A DNA stretch of 64,000 nt. Origin: Anaerolineales bacterium UBA2395. GTDB taxonomy: Bacteria; Chloroflexota; Anaerolineae; Anaerolineales; Villigracilaceae. The notes below the pieces were generated by a model. It did not search any database, was not told the origin of the DNA, and saw nothing but the letters and a program-made list of their open reading frames with translations. How positions within the stretch are numbered: position 1 is the stretch's first letter; each line of letters opens with the position of its first letter. This document shows, one piece after another, positions 1-8,006 of the stretch. The stretch covers positions 125,731-189,730 of the forward strand of contig DDSH01000028.1 in assembly GCA_002343775.1 (NCBI GenBank). The letters run 5' to 3'. The translations under genes were made by a program, and so were the position numbers.

Positions 1-618
1 CACGATCAAGATGCTGGATTTCTCAACCATTTGTTGGATCCTCTGCGTACTCTTTTCCACAAAATGACCATCGCCCGTGGCAAACACTTCATCAATCATC
101 AAGATCTCGGGTTGTGTCATGGTAGCGATCGAAAATGCCAGACGCCCATACATGCCGCTGGAATAATATTTCACAGGCAGGTCCAAGAAATCACCCAGCT
201 CTGAAAACTCAGCGATCTTTGCCTCTTTTTCCGCCATTTCTGCAGGGGAGAAGCCAAGCAAAGCGCCATTCAAAAATATATTTTTTCTGCCAGTCTGCTC
301 TAGGTCGAAGCCTGCTCCCAATTCCATCAGCGGGGTGATTCTACCGACTACCGAAATTTTGCCTTGATGAGGCTTGTAAATTCCGGATATTGTTTTTAAT
401 AGTGTGGATTTCCCGGCCCCATTTAATCCCACAAAGCCAACCCTATCTCCCGGGTTGATATTTAGGGTGATCTCATGAAGGGCAAAAAAATCACGATAGT
501 CATTCAGTTTCTTATTACCAGTAACCCAATTAACTGCAGTATCCTTTAGAGAAGGGCTCGGGTTATGATATATCCTGAACTTAACAGAAACACGGTCAAG
601 CTTTATATATACGCTCAT
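1..618 (-). CDS. Polysaccharide ABC exporter, ATP-binding subunit (partial, 3' end beyond window)
   Basis: ATPase that would power export of a lipid-linked polysaccharide or O-antigen across the inner membrane with the permease encoded just upstream. The reading frame starts with ATG at 618 and stays open to base 1, so the C-terminus is missing. Seen in the translation: Walker A GLNGAGKS, an ABC signature with YSSGM followed by GRLAF, and Walker B ILMIDEVFATGD. The degenerate signature SSGM (rather than SGGQ) is usual in the Wzt/TagH/RfbE class, which supports the polysaccharide assignment. Its ATG overlaps the permease stop by 4 bp (ATGA), so the two are translationally coupled in the rfb operon. 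Confidence 0.93.
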   Translation of the reverse strand, partial: MSVYIKLDRVSVKFRIYHNPSPSLKDTAVNWVTGNKKLNDYRDFFALHEITLNINPGDRVGFVGLNGAGKSTLLKTISGIYKPHQGKISVVGRITPLMELGAGFDLEQTGRKNIFLNGALLGFSPAEMAEKEAKIAEFSELGDFLDLPVKYYSSGMYGRLAFSIATMTQPEILMIDEVFATGDGHFVEKSTQRIQQMVEKSSILIV

Positions 619-1460
619 AATCGGTATATTACATCCTGCTCTTTTTTCTGGAACACCAACACCCCCAGCGTTAAGCTCAAGACTGTTAATACAATACAAG
701 CCACCCACTCCGACCACCCCGGAAATGTAGCTTCATAAACAATTAGATGAAAAAGATTGATAAAATAATAAAAGGGGTTTAATTTAATCAAGTTCAGAAG
801 ATTGCCAGAAAGAAGGGAAGTTGGGTAGAGTATGGGAGTGAGGTAAAAAAGCCCCAACAGGGCGATCTGCAAAATGTGAGATAAATCCCGAAAAAACACG
901 GTCAAAATACTCAACAGCAGGATCCCCCCCAATATAAATAAAGCCAGAAGCAGCAAGGCCAATGGGAGCAGTAGTATGCTCCAACCAAGTTCTGCCCCAA
1001 AGAAAAGAGACAAAATAAAAAGACTAATAAGACTGAACAAAAAATTGGTGATCTCGACACCCAAAGTCACCAAAGGAAAAATTATCTTTGGAAGATATAC
1101 TTTTTTCAAATAACTTTCTGCATTAATAATGGACATGGAACCGCCCAACAGGCTAGCCGTAATCAAATTCCACGGCAGCAGTCCACTAAATAGATACAAA
1201 CTAAATTGAGAAAAAGGAAGTTTGTAAAGGGAGGAAAAAACAAGCGCCATGATCACCATTGTGAATAATGGATTCAGCAAACTCCACAGAAATCCAATGG
1301 TGGAGCGGCGATAACGAGAGCTAAGATTTGTGCTTACAAAGTTATATAAAGCATACCGATATACATTTAATTCTCGAACATTGCGTGAAACAAAATCTAT
1401 CAAGCCTCTTTGCTTTGAAGCATCGAAATCGTTTACAAATTGGTGATTGCGATCTATCAT
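615..1460 (-). CDS. Polysaccharide ABC exporter, permease (ABC-2 type)
   Basis: Integral membrane subunit of an ABC-2 exporter for surface polysaccharide, 281 aa, the usual length for the Wzm/TagG family. The translation has a polar N-terminal segment of about 45 residues ending in the family-typical YRRSTIGFLWSLLNPLF stretch, followed by about six hydrophobic segments (for example FSLISLFILSLFF and LLPLALLLLALFILGGILLL). It is the fourth gene of a minus-strand operon after rfbC, rfbB and rfbA, 11 bp after rfbA, and overlaps the ATPase start by 4 bp. The context of dTDP-sugar genes suggests that its substrate contains rhamnose or another deoxyhexose. The exact polymer cannot be read from sequence. 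Confidence 0.92.
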   Translation of the reverse strand: MIDRNHQFVNDFDASKQRGLIDFVSRNVRELNVYRYALYNFVSTNLSSRYRRSTIGFLWSLLNPLFTMVIMALVFSSLYKLPFSQFSLYLFSGLLPWNLITASLLGGSMSIINAESYLKKVYLPKIIFPLVTLGVEITNFLFSLISLFILSLFFGAELGWSILLLPLALLLLALFILGGILLLSILTVFFRDLSHILQIALLGLFYLTPILYPTSLLSGNLLNLIKLNPFYYFINLFHLIVYEATFPGWSEWVACIVLTVLSLTLGVLVFQKKEQDVIYRL

Positions 1461-1471
1461 AAGTAACGATC

Positions 1472-2353
1472 CTATATACCTTGTTTTTTTTCACTTGCCA
1501 AGAGGGCTAGATAATCGCTGTAACTATTCTTTCCCAATTTTTCAACCAGAACCTTTAATTGTTCGCGGTCAATAAAGCCTTTTCGGTAGGCGATCTCTTC
1601 CGGCGAGGAGATCATCAAGCCCTGACGTTCCTCCACGGCTTGCACAAAGTTTGCCGCCTGTAACAGGGATTCGTGCGTGCCGGCATCCAGCCAGGCAACG
1701 CCGCGACCGAGCGGAATGACCTGCAACTCTCCCATTTCCAGATAGATACGGTTCAGGTCGGTGATCTCGATCTCGCCGCGCGCCGAGGGTTTGAGCGACC
1801 GGGCAAACTCCACCACGCGCCGGTCGTAGAAATATAGACCGGGGACGGCATAGTTCGAACGGGGCTGCTTTGGCTTTTCTTCCAAGCTGACCGCCCGCCC
1901 TTGCGCATCGAATTCGATGACGCCGTAACGCTCGGGGTCATGTACCGGGTAGGCAAAGACCAGCGCGCCATGTTCCAATTTCGCCGCAATCTGCAGCTGC
2001 TCTGGCAGCCCCTGCCCGAAGAAGATGTTATCGCCCAGAATCAAGCAGGCGCAATCTCCGGCAAGGAATTCCTCACCCACTAAAAAGGCATCTGCCAGCC
2101 CGCGCGGCTCCGCCTGCTCGGCGTACGAAAATTTCATTCCCCAACCAGCGCCGTCACCCAATAAACGCTGAAAACCGGGCAGGTCTTCCGGCGAGCTGAT
2201 GACGAGAATGTCGCGAATCCCTGCCAGCATGAGCATGGACAAGGGGTAATAGATCATGGGTTTGTCGTACACGGGCAGGATCTGTTTGCTGACCGCCAGG
2301 GTCAACGGATATAAGCGTGTGCCGCGCCCGCCTGCCAGGATGATTCCCTTCAT
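1472..2353 (-). CDS. rfbA: Glucose-1-phosphate thymidylyltransferase
   Basis: Makes dTDP-glucose from dTTP and glucose-1-phosphate, first step of dTDP-L-rhamnose synthesis, in the cytosol. The 293-aa length matches RmlA. The nucleotide-binding signature GGRGTRLYPLT lies at residues 8-18, followed by SKQILPVYDKPMIYYPLS. Further typical blocks are ILGDNIFFGQGL, YGVIEFD, EEKPKQPRSNYAVPGLYFYD and WLDAGTHESLLQAANF. A strong ribosome binding site (AGGAG) precedes the ATG. It follows rfbB by 15 bp in the same operon. Confidence 0.97.
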   Translation of the reverse strand: MKGIILAGGRGTRLYPLTLAVSKQILPVYDKPMIYYPLSMLMLAGIRDILVISSPEDLPGFQRLLGDGAGWGMKFSYAEQAEPRGLADAFLVGEEFLAGDCACLILGDNIFFGQGLPEQLQIAAKLEHGALVFAYPVHDPERYGVIEFDAQGRAVSLEEKPKQPRSNYAVPGLYFYDRRVVEFARSLKPSARGEIEITDLNRIYLEMGELQVIPLGRGVAWLDAGTHESLLQAANFVQAVEERQGLMISSPEEIAYRKGFIDREQLKVLVEKLGKNSYSDYLALLASEKKQGI

Positions 2354-2368
2354 AAGTTATTCTCCTCT

Positions 2369-3442
2369 TTATCGAGCCTTGTAATTCGCGTCCATCCAAC
2401 CCTGATATTCCCGCTTCTCACGGATAGCTGTGACCCACTCCGGGTGAGACAAATACCATTGAACGGTATCGAGCAAGCCTTGGGTCAGGTTGTGACGCGG
2501 TTGCCAACCCAGTTCCGCGCGAATCTTGTGCGTATCCATGTCATAGCGGCGGTCGTGACCGGGGCGATCTTTCACAAATTGGATCAGATTCTTGTGCGGG
2601 CGATGAGGCGATTGGGAATGTACCTCATCAAGAATTTCACAGATGGTTTCGACAATGGTCAGATTGGCTGGCTGGTTTTCGCCGCCAATGTTATAGGTCG
2701 AACCGGTCCTGCCTTTTGTCAGCACAAGATGGATCGCCTCGCAATGGTCTTCGACATGCAGCCAATCACGGATCTGCTGCCCATCGCCATAGACCGGTAA
2801 ATCCCTGCCTGCGATGGCGTTTAGAATGATGACGGGGATGAGCTTCTCAGGAAACTGGTACGGACCATAATTATTGGAACAATTGGTGATGGTGTAAGGC
2901 AAGCCATAGGTATGCCCATACGAACGGACAAGGTGATCGCTGGATGCCTTCGACGCCGCGTAGGGGGAATTGGGGGCGTAGGGTGTTTCCTCCGTCCATG
3001 CGGGCTCGCCGGGAGCAAGCGAACCAAAGACCTCATCGGTGGAAACATGATGAAAGCGGACATCCCCCAACGGATGGGATTTCTCCTCCAGCCAATATTT
3101 GCGCGCCGCTTCTAGCATGGTAAACGTACCGATGACGTTGGTCTCGATGAACTGGCGTGGTCCCAGAATGGAGCGATCAACATGTGTTTCCGCGGCAAAG
3201 TGGACGATGGTATCCACGTGATGATCGCGCACCAAGTGCCCCACCCGTTCGGCATCGCAGATATTCCCACGAGCGAACAAATAGCGCGGGTCGCCCGCGA
3301 CATCTTGCAAGTTATCCAAATTTCCGGCATAGGTCAACGCATCGAGGTTGATAACCCTCACATCCCCCTCGACCCGCAGCAGGTAATGGATGAAATTCGA
3401 GCCGATGAACCCGGCTCCGCCCGTGACCAGCACATTTTTCAT
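2369..3442 (-). CDS. rfbB: dTDP-glucose 4,6-dehydratase
   Basis: Converts dTDP-glucose to dTDP-4-keto-6-deoxyglucose. It is an NAD-dependent extended short-chain dehydrogenase. The reading frame could begin at 3463, but the ATG at 3442 is preferred: it gives the normal MKNVLVTGGAGFIGSNF N-terminus and has an AAGGA box upstream. Seen: Rossmann motif GGAGFIGSN, HFAAETHVDRSI, the catalytic VSTDEVFG and the YAASKASSDH Tyr-Lys pair, and NNYGPYQFPEKLIP. The length of about 357 aa is normal. It lies between rfbC (21 bp upstream) and rfbA. Confidence 0.97.
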   Translation of the reverse strand: MKNVLVTGGAGFIGSNFIHYLLRVEGDVRVINLDALTYAGNLDNLQDVAGDPRYLFARGNICDAERVGHLVRDHHVDTIVHFAAETHVDRSILGPRQFIETNVIGTFTMLEAARKYWLEEKSHPLGDVRFHHVSTDEVFGSLAPGEPAWTEETPYAPNSPYAASKASSDHLVRSYGHTYGLPYTITNCSNNYGPYQFPEKLIPVIILNAIAGRDLPVYGDGQQIRDWLHVEDHCEAIHLVLTKGRTGSTYNIGGENQPANLTIVETICEILDEVHSQSPHRPHKNLIQFVKDRPGHDRRYDMDTHKIRAELGWQPRHNLTQGLLDTVQWYLSHPEWVTAIREKREYQGWMDANYKAR

Positions 3443-3463
3443 GGAAATTATTTTCCTTACCAA

Positions 3464-4006
3464 TTAATCGAAAAGTTCCGCTTCGGACAATTTTTTGGCA
3501 TTGATATCTTTCGACGACAGGATCGGATCAGCCACGAGGGGCCATTCAATCCCTATTTGAGGGTCGTTCCACAACAAACTACGATCCCATTCAGGAGCAT
3601 AATAATCTGTTACTTTATAGGTTACTTCGGCGCGTTCGCTCAAAACATAAAACCCATGTGCAAAACCAGCCGGAAGCCATAGCTGATCTTTGTTCTCAGC
3701 GGAAAGAATTATACCAACCCATTGGCCGAAGGTCGGCGAACTGCGGCGGATGTCCACTGCCACATCGAATATCTCACCAGCGATGACGCGCACCAGCTTC
3801 CCTTGTGGCTGCCGGATCTGGTAATGCAATCCGCGCAAGACCCCCCTCTCAGAAGCAGAATGGTTCTCCTGCACGAATTTTTGGAAGATCCCAGCCTCGG
3901 CAAAACGGTTCTCGCGATAGGTTTCAAGAAAAAAACCGCGCGGGTCTTCGAATAGGTTTGGTTTTACAAGCAAAACATCGGGGATAGTGGTGGGGACAAA
4001 TTCCAT
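3464..4006 (-). CDS. rfbC: dTDP-4-dehydrorhamnose 3,5-epimerase
   Basis: Epimerises dTDP-4-keto-6-deoxyglucose at C3 and C5, giving dTDP-4-keto-L-rhamnose. The 180-aa length is typical. The cupin core includes DPRGFFLETYREN, the catalytic-His segment RGLHYQ, GKLVRVIAGEIFDVAVDIR, PAGFAHGFYVLSE and TYKVTDYYAPEWD. It is first in a five-gene minus-strand operon. The reductase that would finish dTDP-rhamnose (rfbD) is not found downstream within the window, so it is either beyond base 1 or encoded elsewhere. Confidence 0.96.
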   Translation of the reverse strand: MEFVPTTIPDVLLVKPNLFEDPRGFFLETYRENRFAEAGIFQKFVQENHSASERGVLRGLHYQIRQPQGKLVRVIAGEIFDVAVDIRRSSPTFGQWVGIILSAENKDQLWLPAGFAHGFYVLSERAEVTYKVTDYYAPEWDRSLLWNDPQIGIEWPLVADPILSSKDINAKKLSEAELFD

Positions 4007-4047
4007 GTTTCGAGCGACTCTCCAATTTGGCGTAACACGCCCGGGTA

Positions 4048-4053
4048 ATTATA
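4048..4053 (-). promoter_or_regulatory. -10 box of the rfb operon promoter
   Basis: TATAAT on the minus strand, 41 nt upstream of the rfbC start, in the divergent gap between rfbC and tpx. No good -35 element is visible at 16-18 nt, so the assignment rests on the perfect -10 box and its position. Confidence 0.5.
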
Positions 4054-4095
4054 TCGTAGTGACGGCATCGGGGATGTTGAGAACATGAATTGCGG

Positions 4096-4101
4096 TACAA
4101 T
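4096..4101 (+). promoter_or_regulatory. Possible -10 box of the tpx promoter
   Basis: TACAAT on the plus strand, about 75 nt before the preferred tpx start. A TTGAGA lies upstream, but only 13 nt away, which is too short for a standard promoter. The call is tentative. Confidence 0.35.
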
Positions 4102-4174
4102 TCTGCCGAAAAAACGTAAGAGCTGGCGCTTCCCTGCAATCTATGCAACAAACTTAATCATGGAGAGAGAAACT

Positions 4175-4699
4175 ATGGTCACTGTTCGGAACGATGTTTT
4201 CAAATTAGGAGACAAATTCGCCACCCTGCTTGGGGATGAAGTGAAGGTCGGTGATGCGGCGCCTGAGTTCACCTCGGTCGTGCCGGGCTGGGCTCCCGTC
4301 AACCCGCTTCAAGAATCGAAGGGAAAGGTCATCATCCTGTCGGCAGTCCCCTCGCTGGATACGGATGTCTGCGACCGCGAAACCCGCCGCTTCAACGAAG
4401 AAGCCTCGAAACTGGGCGATGACATCATTATTTACACCATCAGCACGGATTTTCCGATGGCACAAAAGCGCTGGTGCGGCGCCGCCGGCGTGGACAAGGT
4501 GAAAGTGGTTTCGGATGTGCTCGAAGCCGAGTTCGGCATCAAGTACGGCATTCTGATCAAGGAGCGCCGCTTCCTGCGCCGCTCGGTCTTCATCGTTGGA
4601 CGGGATGGCAAGTTGACCTATGTCAACTACCTGCCTGCGTTGGGCGAAGAGCCAAATTACGATGAGGTCATTGCAGAAGCGAAGAAAGCCCTCGGTTAG
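4175..4699 (+). CDS. tpx: Thiol peroxidase, Tpx type
   Basis: Thioredoxin-dependent peroxidase of the atypical 2-Cys peroxiredoxin class that reduces H2O2 and alkyl hydroperoxides in the cytosol. The frame is open from 4085, but the ATG at 4175 (GGAGAGAG just upstream, protein beginning MVTVRNDVF) gives 174 aa, the normal Tpx size. The peroxidatic cysteine is in PSLDTDVCDRETRRFN and the resolving cysteine in DFPMAQKRWCGAAG, both at the positions expected for Tpx. It is a single-gene unit, since a hairpin terminator follows at about 50 nt. Confidence 0.93.
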   Translation: MVTVRNDVFKLGDKFATLLGDEVKVGDAAPEFTSVVPGWAPVNPLQESKGKVIILSAVPSLDTDVCDRETRRFNEEASKLGDDIIIYTISTDFPMAQKRWCGAAGVDKVKVVSDVLEAEFGIKYGILIKERRFLRRSVFIVGRDGKLTYVNYLPALGEEPNYDEVIAEAKKALG

Positions 4700-4747
4700 A
4701 ATCTGCTTGAGAAACTGAATCAACTTCAATTTAAGAGTGAAGCGAAG

Positions 4748-4776
4748 AAAACCGTCCCCATTTTGGGACGGTTTTT
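4748..4776 (+). terminator. Rho-independent terminator of tpx
   Basis: An 8-bp perfect stem (ACCGTCCC / GGGACGGT) with a 6-nt loop, A-rich on the 5' side and followed by TTTT. It lies between tpx and azlC. Confidence 0.85.
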
Positions 4777-4788
4777 CCATCCCGGTGA

Positions 4789-4794
4789 TACAAT
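4789..4794 (+). promoter_or_regulatory. -10 box of azlC, near-leaderless start
   Basis: TACAAT preceded by TGA lies only 8 nt before the azlC ATG at 4803. A transcript starting about 7 nt after the box would begin at or next to the start codon. No Shine-Dalgarno sequence is visible, consistent with leaderless translation. Confidence 0.5.
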
Positions 4795-4802
4795 CCGCGC
4801 TT

Positions 4803-5504
4803 ATGAGCGAATCGAGAAGAGAGTTTTGGAACGGCGTGCGCGCCGAGTTCCCCCTATTAATTGGCGTCTTTCCATTTGGCATGATCTACGGCGCGCTGGC
4901 GTTGGACGCGGGTTTGTCGGCGCTGGCTTCGCAGATGATGTCTTCGATCGTATTTGCGGGTTCGTCACAATTCATCACGGCGCAGCTTGTAAAGGATGCC
5001 GCACCGGGCTTTGTGGTCGTGGTGACGATCGCGGTGGTCAACCTTCGGCACATGTTGTACAGCGCGTCGCTCGCACCGTATTTGAAACACCTTTCGTTGC
5101 AGTGGAAGGTGCTGCTTTCCTATTTACTGACCGATGAAGCCTATGCGCCAAGTATTTTGAAATACGAAGCGGAAGGCACGAAACCGTTCAGTCATTGGTT
5201 TCTGTTGGGTGCGGGATTCTCGCTTTGGTCCACCTGGCAGGTCAGCACGGCGTTGGGTGTTTTCCTTGGCGCGGAAATCCCCGATGACCTGCCGCTCGAT
5301 TTTGCCCTGCCGATCACATTCATTGCGATGGTTGTGCCCGTCCTGAAAAAAATGCCAATGGTCGCCGCTGCGTTAAGTGCGGGGCTTACCGCATTGCTTG
5401 CCATCCACCTGCCATTCAAATTGGGATTGATCCTGGCAGCGTTCGTGGGGATTGTGGTGGGCACACTCCTGGACAACCTTAAACCACAACAGGGGTCGGC
5501 ATGA
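4803..5504 (+). CDS. azlC: Branched-chain amino acid exporter, large subunit (AzlC family)
   Basis: Membrane subunit of an AzlCD/YgaZH-type exporter of branched-chain amino acids. The frame is open from 4737 but runs through the tpx terminator. The ATG at 4803 (MSESRREFWNGVRAEFPLLIG) gives 233 aa, the family length. Typical features are the N-terminal FPLLIGVFPFGMIYGALA segment, the conserved VVTIAVVNLRHMLYSASLAP stretch and the C-terminal GLILAAFVGIVVGTLL segment, with several transmembrane helices. It overlaps azlD by 4 bp (ATGA). Confidence 0.92.
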   Translation: MSESRREFWNGVRAEFPLLIGVFPFGMIYGALALDAGLSALASQMMSSIVFAGSSQFITAQLVKDAAPGFVVVVTIAVVNLRHMLYSASLAPYLKHLSLQWKVLLSYLLTDEAYAPSILKYEAEGTKPFSHWFLLGAGFSLWSTWQVSTALGVFLGAEIPDDLPLDFALPITFIAMVVPVLKKMPMVAAALSAGLTALLAIHLPFKLGLILAAFVGIVVGTLLDNLKPQQGSA

Positions 5505-5812
5505 ACATCTGGCTGGTCATGCTCTTCGGCGGGTTGATCACATTTGGGATTCGCTTCTCACTGATCTATTTGTTCGGGCGAATTGAAGTTCCAGAGACGA
5601 TGCGCCGCGCCCTGCATTACGTTCCACCCGCGGTACTCTCTGCCATCATTTTCCCCGAGCTGCTTCTGCGCGACGGCGCTCTCGACCTGACCTTCACAAA
5701 CACACGACTGCTCGCCGGTGTGATCGCCATCGTCACTGCCTGGTTCACGCGCAACACGCTGCTCACGATCCTGATCGGAATGGCAGCCCTGCTTCTTTTG
5801 CAATGGCTTTAA
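5501..5812 (+). CDS. azlD: Branched-chain amino acid exporter, small subunit (AzlD family)
   Basis: Small partner of AzlC, 103 aa, the usual AzlD size. It has about four hydrophobic segments and the family-typical GGLITFGIRFSLIYLFGR and ALHYVPPAVLSAIIFPELL stretches. Its ATG overlaps the azlC stop. The stop codon lies 1 nt from the stop of the convergent diguanylate cyclase gene, and there is no visible terminator between them. Confidence 0.9.
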   Translation: MNIWLVMLFGGLITFGIRFSLIYLFGRIEVPETMRRALHYVPPAVLSAIIFPELLLRDGALDLTFTNTRLLAGVIAIVTAWFTRNTLLTILIGMAALLLLQWL

Positions 5813-5813
5813 T

Positions 5814-6719
5814 TTACAGGAAGATCAAAAAGACCTGATTACCCCCGGATTCTTTGGCACGTGTCACTGCCTGCCTCGCCTGCTGGATGATCGGCTCGAT
5901 CTCACTGGATGTGGAAATGCGGGCAACGGATGCGATCCCTGCGCTGATCTTGACATTCAGCGGCGGTTCATTCGGGACCTCGATGCGGGTGCCGCGCACC
6001 CCGGCAATGACCCTCTCCGATACTTTTTCCGCATCCGCGCCGATCACACCGGGCAGCGCAATCACAAATTCATCACCCGTCCAACGCCCGATGCAATCGT
6101 AAGGCCGGCTTTTCTCGCGGATCGACTGCGCCACGACCTTGAGCACATTGTCACCCATCTCGACACCGAATGTATCGTTGATGATCTTAAAATTGTCGAT
6201 ATCGAGCGCGATCAGGCTTAACGGTAGGGACGCGCGACGCGAACGTTCCAACTCCCCCGCTGCCTGATGCAGAAAAGCCGCACGATTCATAAAACCGGTC
6301 AATCTATCGAAAACCGCATGATTCTCCAATTGATCGCGCGCCGTGGCAAGGTGACCCGCCAACGAAATGATCCGCTCCCCAAGCGCCACCCGATTGCGCA
6401 GATCCGCCGCCCTGAGCGGGCGCTGGATGATATCATCTGCGCCACTGGGGACGGGTTCCTCCTCCGTATTCTTCGAAGTGATGAGCAGGGCGTAAAATGG
6501 TTCGGCGTTGTTCAAGGCGCGCACCCGCTGCAAAACCTGAGTCCGCGCGAGGTCACTGCCATCCCAATCCGCGATCAAAAAACGCGGCTGTCCCGCCTGA
6601 ACGTACTGCCAAACCTGCCCGCTCGAAAAAACCTGGGTAAGGACATATTTTTTCCCACCCAGTGCCTGCTGTATGAATGCAAATTCTTTTGGGTCGCTGT
6701 CCAACACCAATATGTCCAT
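5814..6719 (-). CDS. Response-regulator-like diguanylate cyclase (REC-GGDEF)
   Basis: 301 aa. The N-terminal 120 residues resemble a receiver domain (acidic DSDPKEF after beta-1, a putative phospho-acceptor in ADWDGSD), but the conserved lysine position reads R in IIQRPLR. A GGDEF domain follows, with DRLTGFMNRAAFL, ALDIDNFKIINDTFGVEMGD and a signature reading GRWTGDEF. The first Gly of GGDEF is therefore Thr. The product-binding I-site RxxD (RPYD) is present five residues before the signature. It probably makes cyclic di-GMP, but the altered signature could lower activity. A TATAAT box lies 17 nt upstream of the start and AAAGGTG precedes the ATG. Confidence 0.88.
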   Translation of the reverse strand: MDILVLDSDPKEFAFIQQALGGKKYVLTQVFSSGQVWQYVQAGQPRFLIADWDGSDLARTQVLQRVRALNNAEPFYALLITSKNTEEEPVPSGADDIIQRPLRAADLRNRVALGERIISLAGHLATARDQLENHAVFDRLTGFMNRAAFLHQAAGELERSRRASLPLSLIALDIDNFKIINDTFGVEMGDNVLKVVAQSIREKSRPYDCIGRWTGDEFVIALPGVIGADAEKVSERVIAGVRGTRIEVPNEPPLNVKISAGIASVARISTSSEIEPIIQQARQAVTRAKESGGNQVFLIFL

Positions 6720-6736
6720 GATGCACCTTTGCGCCC

Positions 6737-6742
6737 ATTATA
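6737..6742 (-). promoter_or_regulatory. -10 box of the REC-GGDEF gene
   Basis: TATAAT on the minus strand, 17 nt upstream of the ATG at 6719. No clear -35 element. Confidence 0.5.
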
Positions 6743-6812
6743 GCAGTAGGGCAGACAGGGATGGCAGGATATTTGTCACTGAACTGGATTTAACATGAAG
6801 CACCCCGCCACG

Positions 6813-6841
6813 TTGACAATTCCCACTGCCCGTAGTAATAT
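6813..6841 (+). promoter_or_regulatory. Sigma-70-type promoter of the tRNA gene
   Basis: TTGACA at 6813-6818 and TAATAT at 6836-6841 with an exact 17-nt spacer, placing transcription start about 12 nt before the tRNA. This is the best -35/-10 pair I see in the window. Confidence 0.8.
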
Positions 6842-6859
6842 TTGCCCCGCTTTGACCAC

Positions 6860-6931
6860 GCCGAGGTAGCTCAGTGGCAGAGCAGGGGACTCATAAGCCC
6901 TTGGTCGGGAGTTCAAATCTCCCCCTCGGCA
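6860..6931 (+). tRNA. tRNA with CAT anticodon (Met, or Ile with modified C34)
   Basis: Complete cloverleaf: acceptor GCCGAGG/CCTCGGC, D stem GCTC/GAGC, anticodon loop CTCATAA at 6890-6896, T stem GGGAG/CTCCC with loop TTCAAAT, and discriminator A. CCA is not encoded (ACACC follows). The anticodon stem has an A-G mismatch at its loop end. Elongator Met and the lysidine-type Ile tRNA cannot be separated with certainty by eye. A tyrosine recombinase gene starts 61 bp downstream, so this may be an integration target. Confidence 0.93.
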
Positions 6932-6992
6932 CACCGTTTCCAAGTGAAACACTCTTCTTATATATGGTGGTCTCTACACAAAGGAGATCACC

Positions 6993-7931
6993 ATGTGTGC
7001 TTTAAATACACAAGACCAAGGGCTTATCACATTTTCTCAGCAGGATTATCTGCCCATTCTGGTCGAATCATTTTTGATCGACCGTAAATCTCAAGGTCTA
7101 TCCCCCGACACCATCGAACTCTATACCAAAAAGCTGCAATACTTCCTGAAGTACTGTGATCGCCAGGCGTTGACGCAAATCTCTCAGATCACTTCGGACT
7201 TCATTCGTAGATATCTACTTGAACTTTCCGAGACCCACAATCCCGGCGGCGTGCATGCCTGCTTCCGCCCACTGCGGACCATGTTGTATTGGCTTGAAGA
7301 GGAAGAGATCATGCCTGCTGGGTGGAAGAATCCGATCCGCAGGGTCAAAGCACCCAAGCTGCCGACCGATCCCATCGAACCGATCCAAATTGAAGAAATC
7401 CATCAACTCCTGAAAACCTGCCAAAGCAATTACTCCGGCGTCCGCGATAAAGCGATGATGCTGGGATTGCTGGATACCGGCGCCCGCGCTAAAGAATTCC
7501 TGAACATCAACCTGGAAGATGTGGATCTGGCAACCGGGGCGGTGATGATCCGTCAGGGCAAAGGACGCAAGCCGCGCATGGTATTCCTCGGTAGAAAAAC
7601 CATTCGTGCCATCCGTGGGTATCTGCGCTATCGAAAGGATAACAGTCCAGCTTTATGGATTTCCACTCAAGGTGAGAGGATGACCTACTCCGCACTGCGC
7701 TGTTTCCTGCGTCGACGCGCGGAACAGGTTGGCTTGAAGTCCATACCCACCCCACACGATTTCCGCCGCGCCTTTGCCCTGGTCATGCTGCGCAATGGCG
7801 TGGATATTTTTGCTCTACAAAAGTTGATGGGACATTCCGACCTGCAGATCCTACGGCGCTATCTGGCACAGACCGATCAGGATATTCACACCGCCCACAT
7901 GAGAGGCAGTCCGGTGGATAGCAATTTGTAG
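6993..7931 (+). CDS. Tyrosine recombinase / integrase (XerC/D-like), copy 1
   Basis: 312-aa site-specific recombinase. It has an N-terminal SAM-like core-binding domain (about residues 20-105) and a catalytic domain with all expected residues: R165 in DTGAR, K191 in GKGRKPR, H255 and R258 in HDFRR, H281 in MGHSDLQ and the nucleophile Y290 in RRYL. AAAGGAG precedes the ATG. It lies directly downstream of a tRNA gene, the classic position for an island integrase. It is clearly paralogous to the recombinase at 20794-21735 (same architecture, matching blocks GKGRKPR, HDFRRAFA, and SPVDSNL versus SPVDRNF at the C-terminus). The last 26 bp of the gene are repeated at 9412-9437. Confidence 0.93.
   Translation: MCALNTQDQGLITFSQQDYLPILVESFLIDRKSQGLSPDTIELYTKKLQYFLKYCDRQALTQISQITSDFIRRYLLELSETHNPGGVHACFRPLRTMLYWLEEEEIMPAGWKNPIRRVKAPKLPTDPIEPIQIEEIHQLLKTCQSNYSGVRDKAMMLGLLDTGARAKEFLNINLEDVDLATGAVMIRQGKGRKPRMVFLGRKTIRAIRGYLRYRKDNSPALWISTQGERMTYSALRCFLRRRAEQVGLKSIPTPHDFRRAFALVMLRNGVDIFALQKLMGHSDLQILRRYLAQTDQDIHTAHMRGSPVDSNL
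7905..7930 (+). repeat. Direct repeat A1 (3' end of recombinase 1; att-like)
   Basis: 26 bp covering the codons for GSPVDSNL and part of the stop codon, matched at 24 of 26 positions by 9412-9437 in the same orientation. Possible attachment-site half or relic of a second recombinase copy. Confidence 0.7.
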
Positions 7932-8006
7932 AGGTAGGGAGCAGTGGAAGAATGCTAAATCCGACAAATCTGTTCATGTATCAGACGCTGTTATAAAGGA
8001 AAAATT

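Noticed and set aside
4205..4882. 225-codon open frame on the minus strand
   Set aside because: It is antisense to tpx and crosses its terminator.
6907..6931. Second copy of the tRNA 3' end as an attachment site
   Set aside because: I looked for the sequence around GTTCAAATCTCCCCC downstream and found no convincing match in the window; the right end of the island may lie outside it or the island may use another site.
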